Shown: positions 9,352 through 19,095, counted from the first letter of the stretch. The stretch is DNA of 34,425 nucleotides from an uncultured Raoultella sp. (GCA_900759445.1 CAAEVH010000069.1:1-34425), one strand, 5' to 3'. Notes: a model not told the origin generated them from the sequence alone. Translations and numbers: made by a program.

Positions 9352-10695
9352 ATGGCGAACACCATCACGGCAGATGAGATTCGGGAACAATTTTCGCAGG
9401 CAATGTCAGCAATGTACCAGCAGGAAGTCCCGCAATATGGCACGTTGCTGGAACTTGTCGCTGATGTGAATCTGGCGGTACTGGAAAATAATCCTACGCT
9501 GCATGAAAAACTGGCGAATGCAGATGAGCTGGCCCGGCTAAACGTTGAGCGCCACGGCGCCATTCGGGTGGGCACTGCGCAGGAGCTTTCTACGCTACGC
9601 CGGATGTTTGCCATTATGGGCATGTATCCGGTGAGTTATTACGATCTCTCCCAGGCCGGTGTTCCCGTGCATTCCACCGCGTTTCGTCCCATTGACGATG
9701 CGTCGCTTTCGCGCAACCCGTTTCGGGTATTCACCTCGTTATTGCGGCTCGAATTAATCGAAAACGCCGCGCTACGGCAAAAAGCCGCGGAGATCCTCGC
9801 GAAACGCGATATTTTCACCCGTCGTTGTCACGAACTATTGGATGAGTTTGATGTGCAGGGCAGTTTTACGTCTGAGCAGGCGCAGGAGTTTGTGCAAGAA
9901 GCGCTGGAAACTTTCCGCTGGCATCAGCATGCCACGGTCGATGAGGCGACCTATCACGCATTGCACAATGAGCACCGGCTGATTGCTGATGTGGTGTGTT
10001 TCCCTGGGTGTCATATCAACCATCTGACGCCGCGTACGCTGGATATCGACCGGGTTCAGTCGATGATGCCGGAGTGCGGCATTGAACCCAAAATACTGAT
10101 TGAAGGGCCGCCGCGCCGCGAGGTGCCCATTTTATTGCGCCAGACCAGTTTTAAAGCGCTGGAAGAGCCGGTGTTATTTGCCGGTGAAATGCGTGGCACT
10201 CACACGGCGCGTTTTGGTGAAATCGAACAGCGCGGCGTGGCCCTGACGCCGAAAGGCAGAGCGTTGTACGACGAATTGCTGAATAAAGCGGGAACGGGAA
10301 AAGACAACCTGACGCATCAGCTGCATTTGCAGGAGGTGTTCAAAGCATTCCCGGACAGCGAATTTCTGCTGCGCCAGCAGGGGCTTGCCTGGTTCCGCTA
10401 CCGGCTGACGCCGTCGGGCGAGGCGCATCGACAGGCGATTCGCCCGGATGACGACCCGCAACCGCTCATTGAGCGGGGCTGGCTGGTTGCTCAGCCCATT
10501 ACCTACGAAGATTTTTTACCGGTGAGCGCCGCGGGGATTTTCCAGTCTAATTTGGGGAATGAAACTCAGGCCCGTAGCCACGGTAATTCCAGCCGCGACG
10601 CGTTTGAACAGGCGCTGGGGTGTGCGGTTTATGATGAGTTTGCGCTGTATCAGGAGGCGCAAGATCGAAGTAAACGTCGGTGTGGTTTACTTTAA
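9352..10695 (+). CDS. ydcJ: YdcJ, DUF1338 / 2-oxoadipate dioxygenase-decarboxylase family
   Basis: 447 residues, the same length as E. coli YdcJ and matching it along the whole protein from memory. The DUF1338 family includes Pseudomonas HglS, an iron-dependent vicinal-oxygen-chelate enzyme that converts 2-oxoadipate to D-2-hydroxyglutarate in lysine breakdown. Its true substrate in enterobacteria is less certain. Candidate metal and substrate residues lie in VPVHSTAFRP, CFPGCHINHLTPRTLD and ETFRWH. No lysine-catabolism genes are adjacent. It is the third gene after the ydcI divergent region, separated from opgD by 193 bases. The family assignment is firm and the reaction is inferred from the family. 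Confidence 0.92.
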   Translation: MANTITADEIREQFSQAMSAMYQQEVPQYGTLLELVADVNLAVLENNPTLHEKLANADELARLNVERHGAIRVGTAQELSTLRRMFAIMGMYPVSYYDLSQAGVPVHSTAFRPIDDASLSRNPFRVFTSLLRLELIENAALRQKAAEILAKRDIFTRRCHELLDEFDVQGSFTSEQAQEFVQEALETFRWHQHATVDEATYHALHNEHRLIADVVCFPGCHINHLTPRTLDIDRVQSMMPECGIEPKILIEGPPRREVPILLRQTSFKALEEPVLFAGEMRGTHTARFGEIEQRGVALTPKGRALYDELLNKAGTGKDNLTHQLHLQEVFKAFPDSEFLLRQQGLAWFRYRLTPSGEAHRQAIRPDDDPQPLIERGWLVAQPITYEDFLPVSAAGIFQSNLGNETQARSHGNSSRDAFEQALGCAVYDEFALYQEAQDRSKRRCGLL

Positions 10696-10774
10696 TTGAA
10701 TTTACATGGGATTCGGTCTGTTCCCATCGACATAAAATATTTTCGATTTTGTACAGATAATCGGCGACCAACAA

Positions 10775-10803
10775 TTGGATTATTAATGAATTTTGTCTAG
10801 AGT
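10775..10803 (+). promoter_or_regulatory. Candidate opgD promoter
   Basis: TTGGAT (10775-10780), a 17-bp spacer and TAGAGT (10798-10803) form a reasonable promoter 85 bases before opgD. A small hairpin, ATGGGA (10706-10711) with TCCCAT (10722-10727), lies just after ydcJ upstream of it. Assignment rests on hexamer similarity only. Confidence 0.4.
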
Positions 10804-10888
10804 GAGCGGTCAGAAATGTGCACTCTCTTGCCGCTGATTATGGCCGGCGCGGGACCATTTACACGACCAGAAGGACTTACTTTCAGGC

Positions 10889-12544
10889 ATGAATCGCAGA
10901 CGATTTATTAAAGGTTCAATGGCAATGGCCGCCGTGTGCGGAACCAGTGGTATTGCATCACTCTTTTCCAGCGCCGCCTTTGCGGCAGAGTCTGACATTG
11001 CAGACGGAAAAACCGTACGTTTTGATTTTTCCGTTCTGCAATCGATGGCCCATGACTTAGCACAGAAGCCCTGGGGCGGCGCACCGCGCGCGTTACCTGA
11101 CACGCTGGCCAAACTGACGCCTCAGGCCTACAACAGCATTCAATATGACGCAGAGCAGTCTCTGTGGAACAATGTTGAAAATCGTCAGCTTGATGCGCAG
11201 TTCTTCCACGTGGGAATGGGCTTCCGTCGCCGCGTACGCATGTTCTCGGTTGATGGCAGCACGCATATGGCGCGCGAAATCCACTTCCGTCCGGAACTGT
11301 TTAAATACAATGATGCGGGTGTGGATACCAAACAGCTGGAAGGGCAGACTGACCTCGGGTTCGCCGGGTTCCGCGTGTTTAAAGCGCCAGAATTAGCCCG
11401 TCGCGATATCGTTTCTTTCCTGGGCGCCAGCTATTTCCGCGCCGTGGATGACACCTATCAGTACGGTTTATCGGCCCGCGGTCTGGCGGTAGATACCTAC
11501 ACCGACAGCAAAGAAGAGTTTCCTGATTTCACCTCTTTCTGGTTCGAAACGGTCAAACCGGGCGCAACCTCCTTTACCGTGTATGCGCTTCTCGACAGCC
11601 CCAGCGTAACCGGTGCATTTAAGTTCGTGATCCACTGCGAGAAAACGCAGGTGATCATGGATGTACAAAACCACATCTATGCGCGCAAAGACATCAAGCA
11701 GCTCGGTATTGCACCGATGACCAGCATGTTTAGCTGCGGCAACAATGAACGTCGGATGTGCGACACCATTCACCCGCAAATTCACGATTCCGACCGTCTG
11801 GCGATGTGGCGGGGCAATGGCGAGTGGATCTGCCGCCCGCTGAATAACCCGCAAAAACTGCAGTTCAACGCCTATACCGATAACAACCCGAAAGGGTTTG
11901 GCTTGCTGCAGCTCGATCGCGACTTCTCCCATTACCAGGATATCATGGGCTGGTACAACAAGCGTCCGAGCCTGTGGGTCGAACCGCGTAACCAGTGGGG
12001 CAAGGGGACTATCGGCCTGATGGAGATCCCGACGACCGGCGAAACGCTGGATAACGTCGTCTGCTTCTGGCAGCCTGAAAGGTCGATCAAAGCGGGCGAT
12101 GATCTGGAATTCAAATATCGCCTGTACTGGAGTGCTCAGCCGCCGGTGCGTTCACCGCTGGCTCGCGTGATGGCGACCCGAACAGGCATGGGCGGCTTCC
12201 CGGAAGGATGGGCGCCGGGCGAGCACTACCCGGAAAAATGGGCGCGACGTTTTGCTGTTGATTTCGTTGGTGGCGATCTAAAAGCCGCAGCGCCGAAGGG
12301 TATTGAACCGGTGATTACGCTCTCCAGCGGTGAAGCGAAACAGATTGAGATCCTTTACGTGGAACCTATCGACGGTTATCGCATTCAGTTTGACTGGTAT
12401 CCGACCTCTGACTCAACCGATCCGGTAGATATGCGTATGTTCCTGCGTTGTCAGGGCGACGCCATCAGTGAAACCTGGCTGTATCAGTACTTCCCGCCAG
12501 CGCCGGATAAACGTCAATACGTTGACGACCGCGAAATGCGTTAA
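10889..12544 (+). CDS. opgD: Glucans biosynthesis protein D (osmoregulated periplasmic glucans)
   Basis: A periplasmic protein that shapes the backbone of osmoregulated periplasmic glucans, related to OpgG; recent work assigns these proteins glucan hydrolase activity. The 551 residues begin with a twin-arginine signal: [10 protein letters not shown], a hydrophobic stretch, then cleavage near AFA|AES around residue 32. This means export in folded form by the Tat system. The rest is the OpgG/OpgD two-domain body (beta-sandwich plus immunoglobulin-like C-terminal domain). The ribosome site is weak, with AAGGA about 13 bases before ATG 10889. It is a single-gene unit between a candidate promoter and a terminator, as in E. 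coli. Confidence 0.96.
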   Translation: MNRRRFIKGSMAMAAVCGTSGIASLFSSAAFAAESDIADGKTVRFDFSVLQSMAHDLAQKPWGGAPRALPDTLAKLTPQAYNSIQYDAEQSLWNNVENRQLDAQFFHVGMGFRRRVRMFSVDGSTHMAREIHFRPELFKYNDAGVDTKQLEGQTDLGFAGFRVFKAPELARRDIVSFLGASYFRAVDDTYQYGLSARGLAVDTYTDSKEEFPDFTSFWFETVKPGATSFTVYALLDSPSVTGAFKFVIHCEKTQVIMDVQNHIYARKDIKQLGIAPMTSMFSCGNNERRMCDTIHPQIHDSDRLAMWRGNGEWICRPLNNPQKLQFNAYTDNNPKGFGLLQLDRDFSHYQDIMGWYNKRPSLWVEPRNQWGKGTIGLMEIPTTGETLDNVVCFWQPERSIKAGDDLEFKYRLYWSAQPPVRSPLARVMATRTGMGGFPEGWAPGEHYPEKWARRFAVDFVGGDLKAAAPKGIEPVITLSSGEAKQIEILYVEPIDGYRIQFDWYPTSDSTDPVDMRMFLRCQGDAISETWLYQYFPPAPDKRQYVDDREMR

Positions 12545-12554
12545 TCACTCCCTT

Positions 12555-12592
12555 TACGGCTCTCCGAATGGGGAGCCGTATCTGTAATCCTC
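12555..12592 (+). terminator. Terminator after opgD
   Basis: TACGGCTC (12555-12562) pairs with GAGCCGTA (12573-12580), 10 bases after the opgD stop, followed by a moderately T-rich tail. Confidence 0.7.
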
Positions 12593-12711
12593 TTCACAAC
12601 CATTCTGTACACTATTTACTCGATCCCGTTCGCATTTTTCTGTAAGTCAAGTGGGTACTCTGGAGGTGTGTATTTCTTATACACGTTCTTTTCCACTAAC
12701 AGGGAGAAAGT

Positions 12712-12936
12712 ATGTTTCCAGAATACAGAGACCTTATTTCCCGACTGAAATCCGAGAACCCTCGCTTTCTGTCCTTATTCGAAAAACACAACAGCCTTGA
12801 TCATGAGATCTCCAGACTGGAAGGTTCGGATGGTCGGGGGTATAGTTTGGACATTGTTCGCCTTAAGAAACAGAAACTCCACCTGAAGGAAGATCTGCTC
12901 AAAATATTGCAAAAAGAGAGTGTCAGTGAGAGCTAA
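12712..12936 (+). CDS. ydcH: Small protein YdcH (DUF465)
   Basis: 74 residues, the E. coli YdcH length, belonging to the DUF465/YdcH family of short charged helical proteins of unknown function. The sequence reads as two amphipathic helices rich in Glu, Lys, Arg and Leu, joined by SDGRGY, so a helical hairpin or coiled coil is likely. There is no signal peptide or membrane segment. A strong ribosome site, GGGAGAAAG, precedes ATG 12712. A hairpin GTGTAT/ATACAC (12668-12684) lies in its leader. It is flanked by terminators on both sides, so it is probably transcribed alone. Confidence 0.93.
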   Translation: MFPEYRDLISRLKSENPRFLSLFEKHNSLDHEISRLEGSDGRGYSLDIVRLKKQKLHLKEDLLKILQKESVSES

Positions 12937-12959
12937 GTAAAACGGCGCTTGCTGTGTAA

Positions 12960-12995
12960 AAGGGCTTCCAAAAGGGAGCCCTTCCTGTTTTTATT
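12960..12995 (+). terminator. Terminator after ydcH
   Basis: AAGGGCTTCC pairs with GGGAGCCCTT (12974-12983) with one mismatch around AAAA, followed by CCTGTTTTTATTT. A classic intrinsic terminator. Confidence 0.9.
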
Positions 12996-13038
12996 TGATG
13001 AGCAGGGTGGCCTGCTTAACCATCATAACGGAATGAAA

Positions 13039-13584
13039 ATGTCAGAAGTGATTACCATCAATGACACGCTGGAACTGCGTGCCGTAGAAGAGCAACACGT
13101 CACGCCTCTGCATCAGTTGGTGCTTAAAAATAAACGCTGGCTCCAGCAGTCGCTGAACTGGCCGCAGTTTGTTGCCTCTGAGGAGGACACCCGCAAGAAT
13201 GTGCAGGGCAATATGATGTTGCACCAGCGCGGTTACGCCAAAATGTTCCTGATTTTTGCGCAAGAAAATGTGGTCGGGGTTATCTCGTTTAACCAGATAG
13301 AACCGCTGAACAAAGCGGCTTATATCGGCTACTGGCTAGATGAGGAACATCAGGGTCAAGGCATCATGTCCCAGGCGCTACAGGCCTTAATTCATCATTA
13401 TGCGCAGCGTCAGGAGATTCGCCGCTTCGTGATTAAATGTCGCGTAGAAAACGTTGAGAGCAACCAGGTGGCGCTACGTAATGGATTCCAACTGGAAGGA
13501 TGTATGCAACAGGCGGAATTCCTTAATGGTGATTACTATGATGTGAATCTCTACGCCCGTATCATTGATGGCTCTTCAGAATAA
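13039..13584 (+). CDS. rimL: Ribosomal-protein L7/L12 serine acetyltransferase RimL
   Basis: A GNAT-family enzyme that acetylates the N-terminal serine of ribosomal protein L12 to make L7, using acetyl-CoA. ATG 13039, with AACGGA six bases upstream, gives 181 residues aligned in register with the E. coli start ([13 protein letters not shown]). ATG 13033 is two codons earlier; the open frame back to 12949 runs through the ydcH terminator and is not credible. The acetyl-CoA binding signature is [18 protein letters not shown], followed by [22 protein letters not shown], typical of the RimJ/RimL branch. Its 3' end overlaps the convergent ydcK by 9 bases. Confidence 0.94.
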   Translation: MSEVITINDTLELRAVEEQHVTPLHQLVLKNKRWLQQSLNWPQFVASEEDTRKNVQGNMMLHQRGYAKMFLIFAQENVVGVISFNQIEPLNKAAYIGYWLDEEHQGQGIMSQALQALIHHYAQRQEIRRFVIKCRVENVESNQVALRNGFQLEGCMQQAEFLNGDYYDVNLYARIIDGSSE

Positions 13585-14556
13585 ACCTGCGATAGGCGTG
13601 CGCGTAATGCGCTGTTCACCGTTAATCACTTTCGGTCCGCGTAGGTGAATGGTATCGCCATCAAACGCCTGGATATGCGCCTGACCGGCTATCTCAATGT
13701 GATGCTCGATCAGCACTTCGCCCAGCACGCAGACGTGACCTTCAATCAGGATGTGGTCATCTAACTGGAGCGGTCCACCGCGTAATTGCGCATGACCGCC
13801 GACCAGCACGTGGTGTTTCAGCACGCAGTTACCTTCAACTACCGCGTGCTCCGCCACCTGCGAGCTGTAGCGTAGTGTAGGTATGGCATCTTCTTCGCTC
13901 CCGGCGATGACGCGCGCATATCCATAGACTTTGGCGCAATCGCAAATCCAGACATTGTTCTCTTCATTACCTTCCACCTGTGCGAAATCAAAAACTTCCG
14001 CCCGATGTTCAATAAAGGCATAGTTGATTTTCGCATCGCCATAGATCTGCGCCTGATGCACCACTCGTGAGTGGCTGACAAAAGCCCGATCATAAATTTG
14101 CAGGAGCTGGTCGTTTTCACGGGTTAGCCCCCTGGCGGCGATGATTTCAGAGTCACACATCACGCGCGCATCACCAAAGAGAAGGCACTCGCCGCGAACC
14201 ACAGAATCCTGAATGGTGACGTTGTCACATATTTGCGCGTTATGACTGATTTCAGCCCGGTCAATCCACACGTCATCGCTAATTTGCGCGCCATCTCTGA
14301 CCACGCTTGCCTGAGTAATGCGGGCGTTTCCTGTAATCGTCGCGCCGGAAAATGCGAGCGCGTTTTCATCGTAAATCCAGCAATCACCGCTTTGTGACAG
14401 CACGCTTTCATTGTCGATCCAGCCACCGGGCGTGCCGGCCTGGACATCATTAAAATCAGTGAGCGCAATGATTTGGCGTAGTAATACGCTTTTTTTATTG
14501 CCATTATCCTGGTAACTAAAGGATCGAGACTCATCGCTGAGACGATATTTGGTCAT
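13576..14556 (-). CDS. ydcK: YdcK, bacterial-transferase hexapeptide-like beta-helix protein
   Basis: 326 residues, matching E. coli YdcK along its length from memory. The middle is an irregular run of short beta-helix turns with the alternating pattern of hexapeptide-repeat (LbetaH-like) proteins, for example [18 protein letters not shown] and [20 protein letters not shown]. Such folds occur in acyltransferases, but I see no evidence for a substrate, so the function stays unknown. There is no signal peptide. It is transcribed toward rimL, with a 9-base overlap of the coding ends, and divergently from tehA across 113 bases. Confidence 0.9.
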   Translation of the reverse strand: MTKYRLSDESRSFSYQDNGNKKSVLLRQIIALTDFNDVQAGTPGGWIDNESVLSQSGDCWIYDENALAFSGATITGNARITQASVVRDGAQISDDVWIDRAEISHNAQICDNVTIQDSVVRGECLLFGDARVMCDSEIIAARGLTRENDQLLQIYDRAFVSHSRVVHQAQIYGDAKINYAFIEHRAEVFDFAQVEGNEENNVWICDCAKVYGYARVIAGSEEDAIPTLRYSSQVAEHAVVEGNCVLKHHVLVGGHAQLRGGPLQLDDHILIEGHVCVLGEVLIEHHIEIAGQAHIQAFDGDTIHLRGPKVINGEQRITRTPIAGLF

Positions 14557-14669
14557 AGCTCATTTCCATGTTGCGCACCTTAGTTAAACGTAGCAAAGTT
14601 TTCCGCACTGGCTAAATCAGCGGAAATTCCATAAAATGCATTTCAAATATACTTTAAAAAATAAACAAA

Positions 14670-15671
14670 ATGAGTAAGAACAAGCAGAGTGAGCGGGTCC
14701 TCAATCTTCCGGCCGGTTATTTTGGCATGGTACTGGGCATCATTGGGATGGGGTTTGCGTGGCGTTATGCCAGTCAGGTGTGGCCAGTGAGTCACTTGAT
14801 TGGCGACGGTTTAGTGATCCTCGCAATGGTCATTTGGGGGCTGCTGACGCTGGCCTTTCTTAGCCGTTTACTGCGTTTTCCGCATAGCGTATTGGCGGAA
14901 ATTCGTCACCCGGTGATGAGCAGCTTTGTCAGTCTGTTTCCGGCCACAACGATGCTGGTCGCGATTGGTTTTGTCCCGTGGTATCGACCGCTGGCGATTG
15001 GGTTGTTCAGCATTGGCGTGGTGATACAGCTGGCCTACGCCGCCTGGCAAACGGCAGGGTTGTGGCGTGGATCGCATCCAGAGGAAGCCACCACGCCGGG
15101 TCTGTATCTGCCGACCGTCGCCAATAACTTTATCAGTGCAATGGCCTGTGGCGCACTGGGTTTCAACGACGCAGGATTGGTGTTTTTGGGCGCTGGGGTT
15201 TTTTCCTGGCTCAGTCTGGAGCCGGTGATTCTGCAACGTTTACGTAGCTGCGGCGAGTTGCCTGCGGTGTTACGTACTTCACTTGGCATTCAACTGGCGC
15301 CTGCGCTGGTCGCCTGCAGTGCCTGGCTTAGCGTTAACGGCGGCGAGGGCGATACGTTAGCCAAAATGTTGTTCGGCTATGGTCTGCTGCAACTGCTGTT
15401 CATGCTGCGGCTCATGCCGTGGTATTTGTCACAGCCATTTAATGCGTCTTTCTGGAGCTTCTCGTTTGGCGTGTCGGCTCTGGCAACAACAGGGCTGCAT
15501 CTGGGCCACGGTAGCGAGTCAGGATTTTTTCATACGCTGTCGATCCCACTGTTTATTTTTACCAATTTTATCATTGCATTATTACTGGTACGTACGTTTG
15601 CATTGCTGATGCAGGGGAAACTGCTCATCCGCACGGAGCGTGCTGCATTACTGAAATCTGAGGATAAATAA
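14670..15671 (+). CDS. tehA: Tellurite-resistance / C4-dicarboxylate family anion channel TehA
   Basis: An inner-membrane protein of the TehA/SLAC1 anion channel family with about ten membrane helices. With TehB it gives tellurite resistance when overexpressed. The 333 residues start [19 protein letters not shown], against 330 in E. coli. The hydrophobic segments are evenly spaced, and the pore-lining [11 protein letters not shown] and [20 protein letters not shown] regions are typical. The start codon lacks a recognisable ribosome site; the upstream bases are almost all A and T. Its stop codon overlaps the tehB start (TAATG), so the two are translationally coupled. The natural substrate is uncertain. 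Confidence 0.95.
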   Translation: MSKNKQSERVLNLPAGYFGMVLGIIGMGFAWRYASQVWPVSHLIGDGLVILAMVIWGLLTLAFLSRLLRFPHSVLAEIRHPVMSSFVSLFPATTMLVAIGFVPWYRPLAIGLFSIGVVIQLAYAAWQTAGLWRGSHPEEATTPGLYLPTVANNFISAMACGALGFNDAGLVFLGAGVFSWLSLEPVILQRLRSCGELPAVLRTSLGIQLAPALVACSAWLSVNGGEGDTLAKMLFGYGLLQLLFMLRLMPWYLSQPFNASFWSFSFGVSALATTGLHLGHGSESGFFHTLSIPLFIFTNFIIALLLVRTFALLMQGKLLIRTERAALLKSEDK

Positions 15672-16267
15672 TGACCCTTTGCGACGAAAACTACTTTACT
15701 GAGAAATACGATTTAACTCGTACGCATTCCGATGTTGTTGAAGCGGCAAAAATTGTTAAGCCAGGTAAAACGTTAGACCTGGGCTGCGGTAACGGTCGTA
15801 ACAGCCTGTACCTTGCGGCAAACGGTTATGACGTGACAGCATGGGATAAAAATCCCATGAGCATCGCTAACCTTGAGCGTATCAAAGCGGCGGAAGGGCT
15901 GACCAATCTGCACGCGAACGTCGCGGATCTCAACGCATTACGCTTTGATGGCGAATATGATTTTATTCTTTCTACCGTTGTGCTGATGTTCCTTGAAGCC
16001 AAAACTATCCCTGGCCTTATTGAAAATATGCAGCGTTGCACTAAACCGGGCGGATATAACTTAATTGTCGCGGCGATGGATACCGATGATTTTCCGTGTA
16101 CCGTGGGTTTCCCGTTCGCGTTTAAAACCGGAGAATTGCGCAATTATTACAGCGGATGGGATCTGCTGAAATATAACGAAGACGTGGGTGAACTTCATCG
16201 TACGGATGAAAACGGTAATCGAATTAAACTGCGCTTTGCCACAATGCTGGCACGCAAAACTGCCTGA
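15671..16267 (+). CDS. tehB: Tellurite methyltransferase TehB
   Basis: A cytoplasmic S-adenosylmethionine-dependent methyltransferase that detoxifies tellurite and selenium oxyanions by methylation. The 198 residues are the usual length. SAM-binding motif I is [15 protein letters not shown] at about residues 35-49, the acidic post-I residue is in DVTAWDKN, and [14 protein letters not shown] is motif II. It overlaps tehA by one base (TAATG), forming the conserved tehAB operon. A hairpin, TCTGCGC (16291-16297) with GCGCAGA (16317-16323), lies shortly downstream and may mark the transcript end. Confidence 0.96.
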   Translation: MTLCDENYFTEKYDLTRTHSDVVEAAKIVKPGKTLDLGCGNGRNSLYLAANGYDVTAWDKNPMSIANLERIKAAEGLTNLHANVADLNALRFDGEYDFILSTVVLMFLEAKTIPGLIENMQRCTKPGGYNLIVAAMDTDDFPCTVGFPFAFKTGELRNYYSGWDLLKYNEDVGELHRTDENGNRIKLRFATMLARKTA

Positions 16268-16290
16268 ACCTCCCGCCTGGGTTAACTCTT

Positions 16291-16323
16291 TCTGCGCTCA
16301 GCATTTTTTGTGCCGGGCGCAGA
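16291..16323 (+). terminator. Possible tehAB 3' stem-loop
   Basis: TCTGCGC (16291-16297) pairs with GCGCAGA (16317-16323), enclosing a 19-base loop that contains a T6 run. There is no T run after the stem, so terminator function is only plausible. Confidence 0.35.
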
Positions 16324-16422
16324 GAGAAAATTGTGCGGTGTTTACCATTTTTAGTACATCCAAAATGAAACTGTTTTGCTATCCTTTTTAAGCATCATTG
16401 CGAAAACTAAAGGGATCGTTTC

Positions 16423-17097
16423 ATGCGTACTCAAACTTTATTTAAAGTTGCAGTGCTTACTGGCTTGTTGGCATTATCCGGCTGTGCGTCAAAAGTGACT
16501 GCGCCGGATAAATATTCTGGGTTTTTAAAAAATTACTCTGATTTGAAGGAAACACAATCAGCATCGGGACAAACCGTACTCCGTTGGGTTGATCCGAGCT
16601 ACAACGAATCCAAATATGACAACATTGTATATAACCCGGTAACGTATTATCCGGTTCCTAAACCTACCACGCAGGTAGGGCAGCAGGTTCTTGATCAACT
16701 GCTGACCTACACCAATACCCAGTTGAAATCCGCCATCAGCAAGCGTAAGCCCCTGGTTACTACCCCTGGGCCACGTAGCCTGATTTTCCGCGGAGCGATT
16801 ACCGGTGTTGCAACAAGCAAAGAAGGTCTGCAGTTCTATGAAGTGATCCCGGTTGCGCTACTCGTTGCGGGAACACAAATGGCAACGGGTCACCGTACCA
16901 TGGATACCAACCTCTATTTCGAGGGTGAGTTGATTGATGCTGCGACCAATAAACCGGTAATTAAAGTTGTACGTAAGGGTGAAGGTAAAGATCTGAGCAA
17001 CGAAAGCACGCCGATGGCGTTCGAAACGTTGAAGAAAGTTATTGATGACATGGCGACGGATGCCACCATGTTTGACGTGAACAAAAAACCACAATAA
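16423..17097 (+). CDS. ydcL: YdcL, DUF799-like lipoprotein
   Basis: A 224-residue lipoprotein matching E. coli YdcL. The signal peptide is MRTQTLFKVAVLTGLLALSG, with the lipobox LSGC placing the lipidated cysteine at residue 21. Residues after it (Ala-Ser) do not include the Asp+2 inner-membrane retention signal, so sorting to the outer membrane is expected. The body is a DUF3313-type domain in my recollection, containing VTTPGPRSLIFRGAITG and MATGHRTMDTNLYFEGELID. The function is unknown. It is a single gene with its own strong terminator. Confidence 0.92.
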   Translation: MRTQTLFKVAVLTGLLALSGCASKVTAPDKYSGFLKNYSDLKETQSASGQTVLRWVDPSYNESKYDNIVYNPVTYYPVPKPTTQVGQQVLDQLLTYTNTQLKSAISKRKPLVTTPGPRSLIFRGAITGVATSKEGLQFYEVIPVALLVAGTQMATGHRTMDTNLYFEGELIDAATNKPVIKVVRKGEGKDLSNESTPMAFETLKKVIDDMATDATMFDVNKKPQ

Positions 17098-17102
17098 TAA
17101 TC

Positions 17103-17134
17103 AACGCACCATCTCAGGATGGTGCGTTTTTTTT
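17103..17134 (+). terminator. ydcL terminator
   Basis: AACGCACCATC (17103-17113) pairs perfectly with GATGGTGCGTT (17118-17128) around a TCAG loop and runs into seven or more T. The convergent permease gene's stop codon lies within the T run. Confidence 0.95.
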
Positions 17135-18041
17135 ATGCCACCCGGCGTCGATAGAATAGTTTACCCATCAGCACTTCTGGTCGGGCAAACATCACCATAT
17201 TCCCCAGTAAAATCAACACCAATCCGGCAATAGCGTTAACCTGCCAGACGTATCCTTCATACAATGTTGACAGCGTTAGCGCAACCAGCGGGAAAAGCAG
17301 GGTACTGTATGCCGCCCTACTGGGACCAATGCGACCTACCAGTGTGAAATAAGCGCCGAAAGCAATCACTGAGCCAAAAATAGCCAGATATAACAGCGCG
17401 CTGAGATAGCTGAATGTCCACTGTGGCGTAAAATTGTCCCCGCGCATCAGCGCAATGGCAGCGATCAACAGCGTGCCGTACAGCATGGCCCAACTGTTGG
17501 TCGTTAACACTTCCAGCCCTTTTTTCTGGTGACGCATGCTGATCATATTACCCAATGAGAAACCGAAGGTTCCAAGGGCGCTTAAGCCGATACCCAGCAG
17601 CAAGGAATGATTGAATCCGCTGTTGAGCAAATCCTGCCAGAACAGAGTCACAATGCCCGTCAGTCCGAGACCAGCTGCGATATAGAAACGCAGCGGTGGT
17701 TTTTGCCCAAAAAAGATGAAGCTATTGACCGCATTGAACAGGACGGCCATTGAGAAAATCACCGACTCCAGGCCGGTATTAATCCAGGCCGCAGCCGTAT
17801 AAAAACACCAGAAGTTGAAGCAAAAAACGCATCCACCCTGTAACAGACAAAACAGATGATCGCGACCAGACAGTTTGCGTAATTTACCGCTAACCAGCAG
17901 GATCACTATCATCAGCGAACTGGCAACGGCGAAGCGCCAAAAGATAGAAACCGGCGCAGAAACCGGGCCCTGCTGCAAATAAATCGCAATCCATGTCGTT
18001 CCCCAAATTACCACCACCAGGCAGTACAACAGTGCGTTCAT
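17133..18041 (-). CDS. EamA-family (DMT superfamily) inner-membrane permease
   Basis: 302 residues with about ten hydrophobic segments arranged as two five-helix EamA repeats. The first begins MNALLYCLVVVIWGTTWIAI, and the second lies around SWAMLYGTLLIAAIALM. A basic C-terminal tail (FYRRRVA) should lie in the cytoplasm. The conserved IWGTTWI and GPSRAAYSTLLFPLVAL motifs are typical of EamA exporters for amino acids, metabolites or drugs; the substrate cannot be told. It is divergent from an AraC-type regulator across 184 bases, which suggests that regulator controls it. I do not recall this pair between ydcL and ydcO in E. coli. Confidence 0.9.
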   Translation of the reverse strand: MNALLYCLVVVIWGTTWIAIYLQQGPVSAPVSIFWRFAVASSLMIVILLVSGKLRKLSGRDHLFCLLQGGCVFCFNFWCFYTAAAWINTGLESVIFSMAVLFNAVNSFIFFGQKPPLRFYIAAGLGLTGIVTLFWQDLLNSGFNHSLLLGIGLSALGTFGFSLGNMISMRHQKKGLEVLTTNSWAMLYGTLLIAAIALMRGDNFTPQWTFSYLSALLYLAIFGSVIAFGAYFTLVGRIGPSRAAYSTLLFPLVALTLSTLYEGYVWQVNAIAGLVLILLGNMVMFARPEVLMGKLFYRRRVA

Positions 18042-18133
18042 ACAACTCTCTCTTTTTTGGATTCAGGTTCACACTGTGTCATGTCTGGCGGCAGGAGGCT
18101 TTCATAGGTTTGCGGCGGACTTGCAAAATCTTG

Positions 18134-18154
18134 CGCTTTTTTAGCGTAAAAGCG
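18134..18154. promoter_or_regulatory. Inverted repeat in the permease/AraC divergent region
   Basis: CGCTTTT (18134-18140), a 7-bp spacer, then AAAAGCG (18148-18154) form a perfect inverted repeat between the two divergent start codons. It is a candidate binding site for the adjacent AraC-type regulator, though AraC proteins usually prefer direct repeats. Confidence 0.35.
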
Positions 18155-18225
18155 AAAAGGAAGCTGTTAACAATATGTGGCTGTTATAGACTGAAAGCCT
18201 GCTAACTTATTTTGAATGTGATGGT

Positions 18226-19095
18226 ATGCCTCAGCCCTACGATGCCTTTGAAAACTTACGCAAACATAATGCCGTGCTGCATGAATCGGTTGCGTTACAT
18301 TCAGGGATCCAACTGGCGGCCTGGTCAAACAAGCGCGATACCATCACCCAGTATTGCGATCACCATACGCTCAGTTTATATATCGCGGATGGCTACGAGA
18401 GTTACCACAAAACGGCGGGGGGCTGGAAGAATGGCGGCGGACCGGACCGTTTTTGCCTGATGCCGAAAGAGAGCGAGTCAAGTTGGGATATCCGCGACGC
18501 TCTCTCCTTTGTTCATCTCTATTGTACCGACGAACATCTGCGCGAAGTGGGTGAAAAAGTCTGGGATAAAAGCCCCTATAGCTTCACGCTGGACGAGCAC
18601 ACGTTTGGCAGTGACCCGGGGATCACGGCGGTTTACCGTCAGTTTCTGCTTGATAACGACTGGCAGCAACCGGCCAATCATCTCACGCTCAGCGCGGCAT
18701 CTTCGCTACTGTTAACGCATCTGATCCAGCATTACAGCAACGTTCAATGGCGACTGCCCACCGTCACCGGGGGACTCGCGCCCGTCACCTTACGTAACGT
18801 GCTGGCCTATATTGACGCGCATCTGGCGTACCCAATCACCCTGAACGATCTGGCTAGCGAGGCGGCGCTTAGCGAATTCCATTTTGCCAGAATGTTTCGC
18901 CAGTCGATGAATATGGCACCGCATCAGTACGTGATGCAACGTCGTATGGCGCTGGCGCAGCATCTGGTCTGTTACACTTCACGCAGTTTGTCAGATATTG
19001 CGATGACCTGCGGATTCAGTTCGGCAAGCCATTTTAGTAACCGGTTTAAACAGGTAACCGGTAAAACGCCAACGCAGCTACGTGCGGCGAAATAA
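18226..19095 (+). CDS. AraC-family transcriptional regulator
   Basis: 289 residues. The C-terminal 100 residues form the AraC/XylS double helix-turn-helix: first helix pair around ITLNDLASEAALSEFHFARM, second in SLSDIAMTCGFSSASHFSNR, with the signature ending FKQVTGKTPTQLR. The N-terminal 170 residues are a divergent cupin-like sensor without a recognised ligand; it has an HHTLSLYI strand and several Trp and His. The start at ATG 18226 lacks a strong ribosome site. The gene is divergent from the EamA permease, its likely target, and its 3' end overlaps convergent ydcO by 18 bases. Confidence 0.9.
   Translation: MPQPYDAFENLRKHNAVLHESVALHSGIQLAAWSNKRDTITQYCDHHTLSLYIADGYESYHKTAGGWKNGGGPDRFCLMPKESESSWDIRDALSFVHLYCTDEHLREVGEKVWDKSPYSFTLDEHTFGSDPGITAVYRQFLLDNDWQQPANHLTLSAASSLLLTHLIQHYSNVQWRLPTVTGGLAPVTLRNVLAYIDAHLAYPITLNDLASEAALSEFHFARMFRQSMNMAPHQYVMQRRMALAQHLVCYTSRSLSDIAMTCGFSSASHFSNRFKQVTGKTPTQLRAAK

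Noticed and set aside
12949..13038. Longer N terminus for rimL
   Set aside because: The extra residues are encoded by the ydcH terminator; ATG 13039 aligns with known RimL starts.
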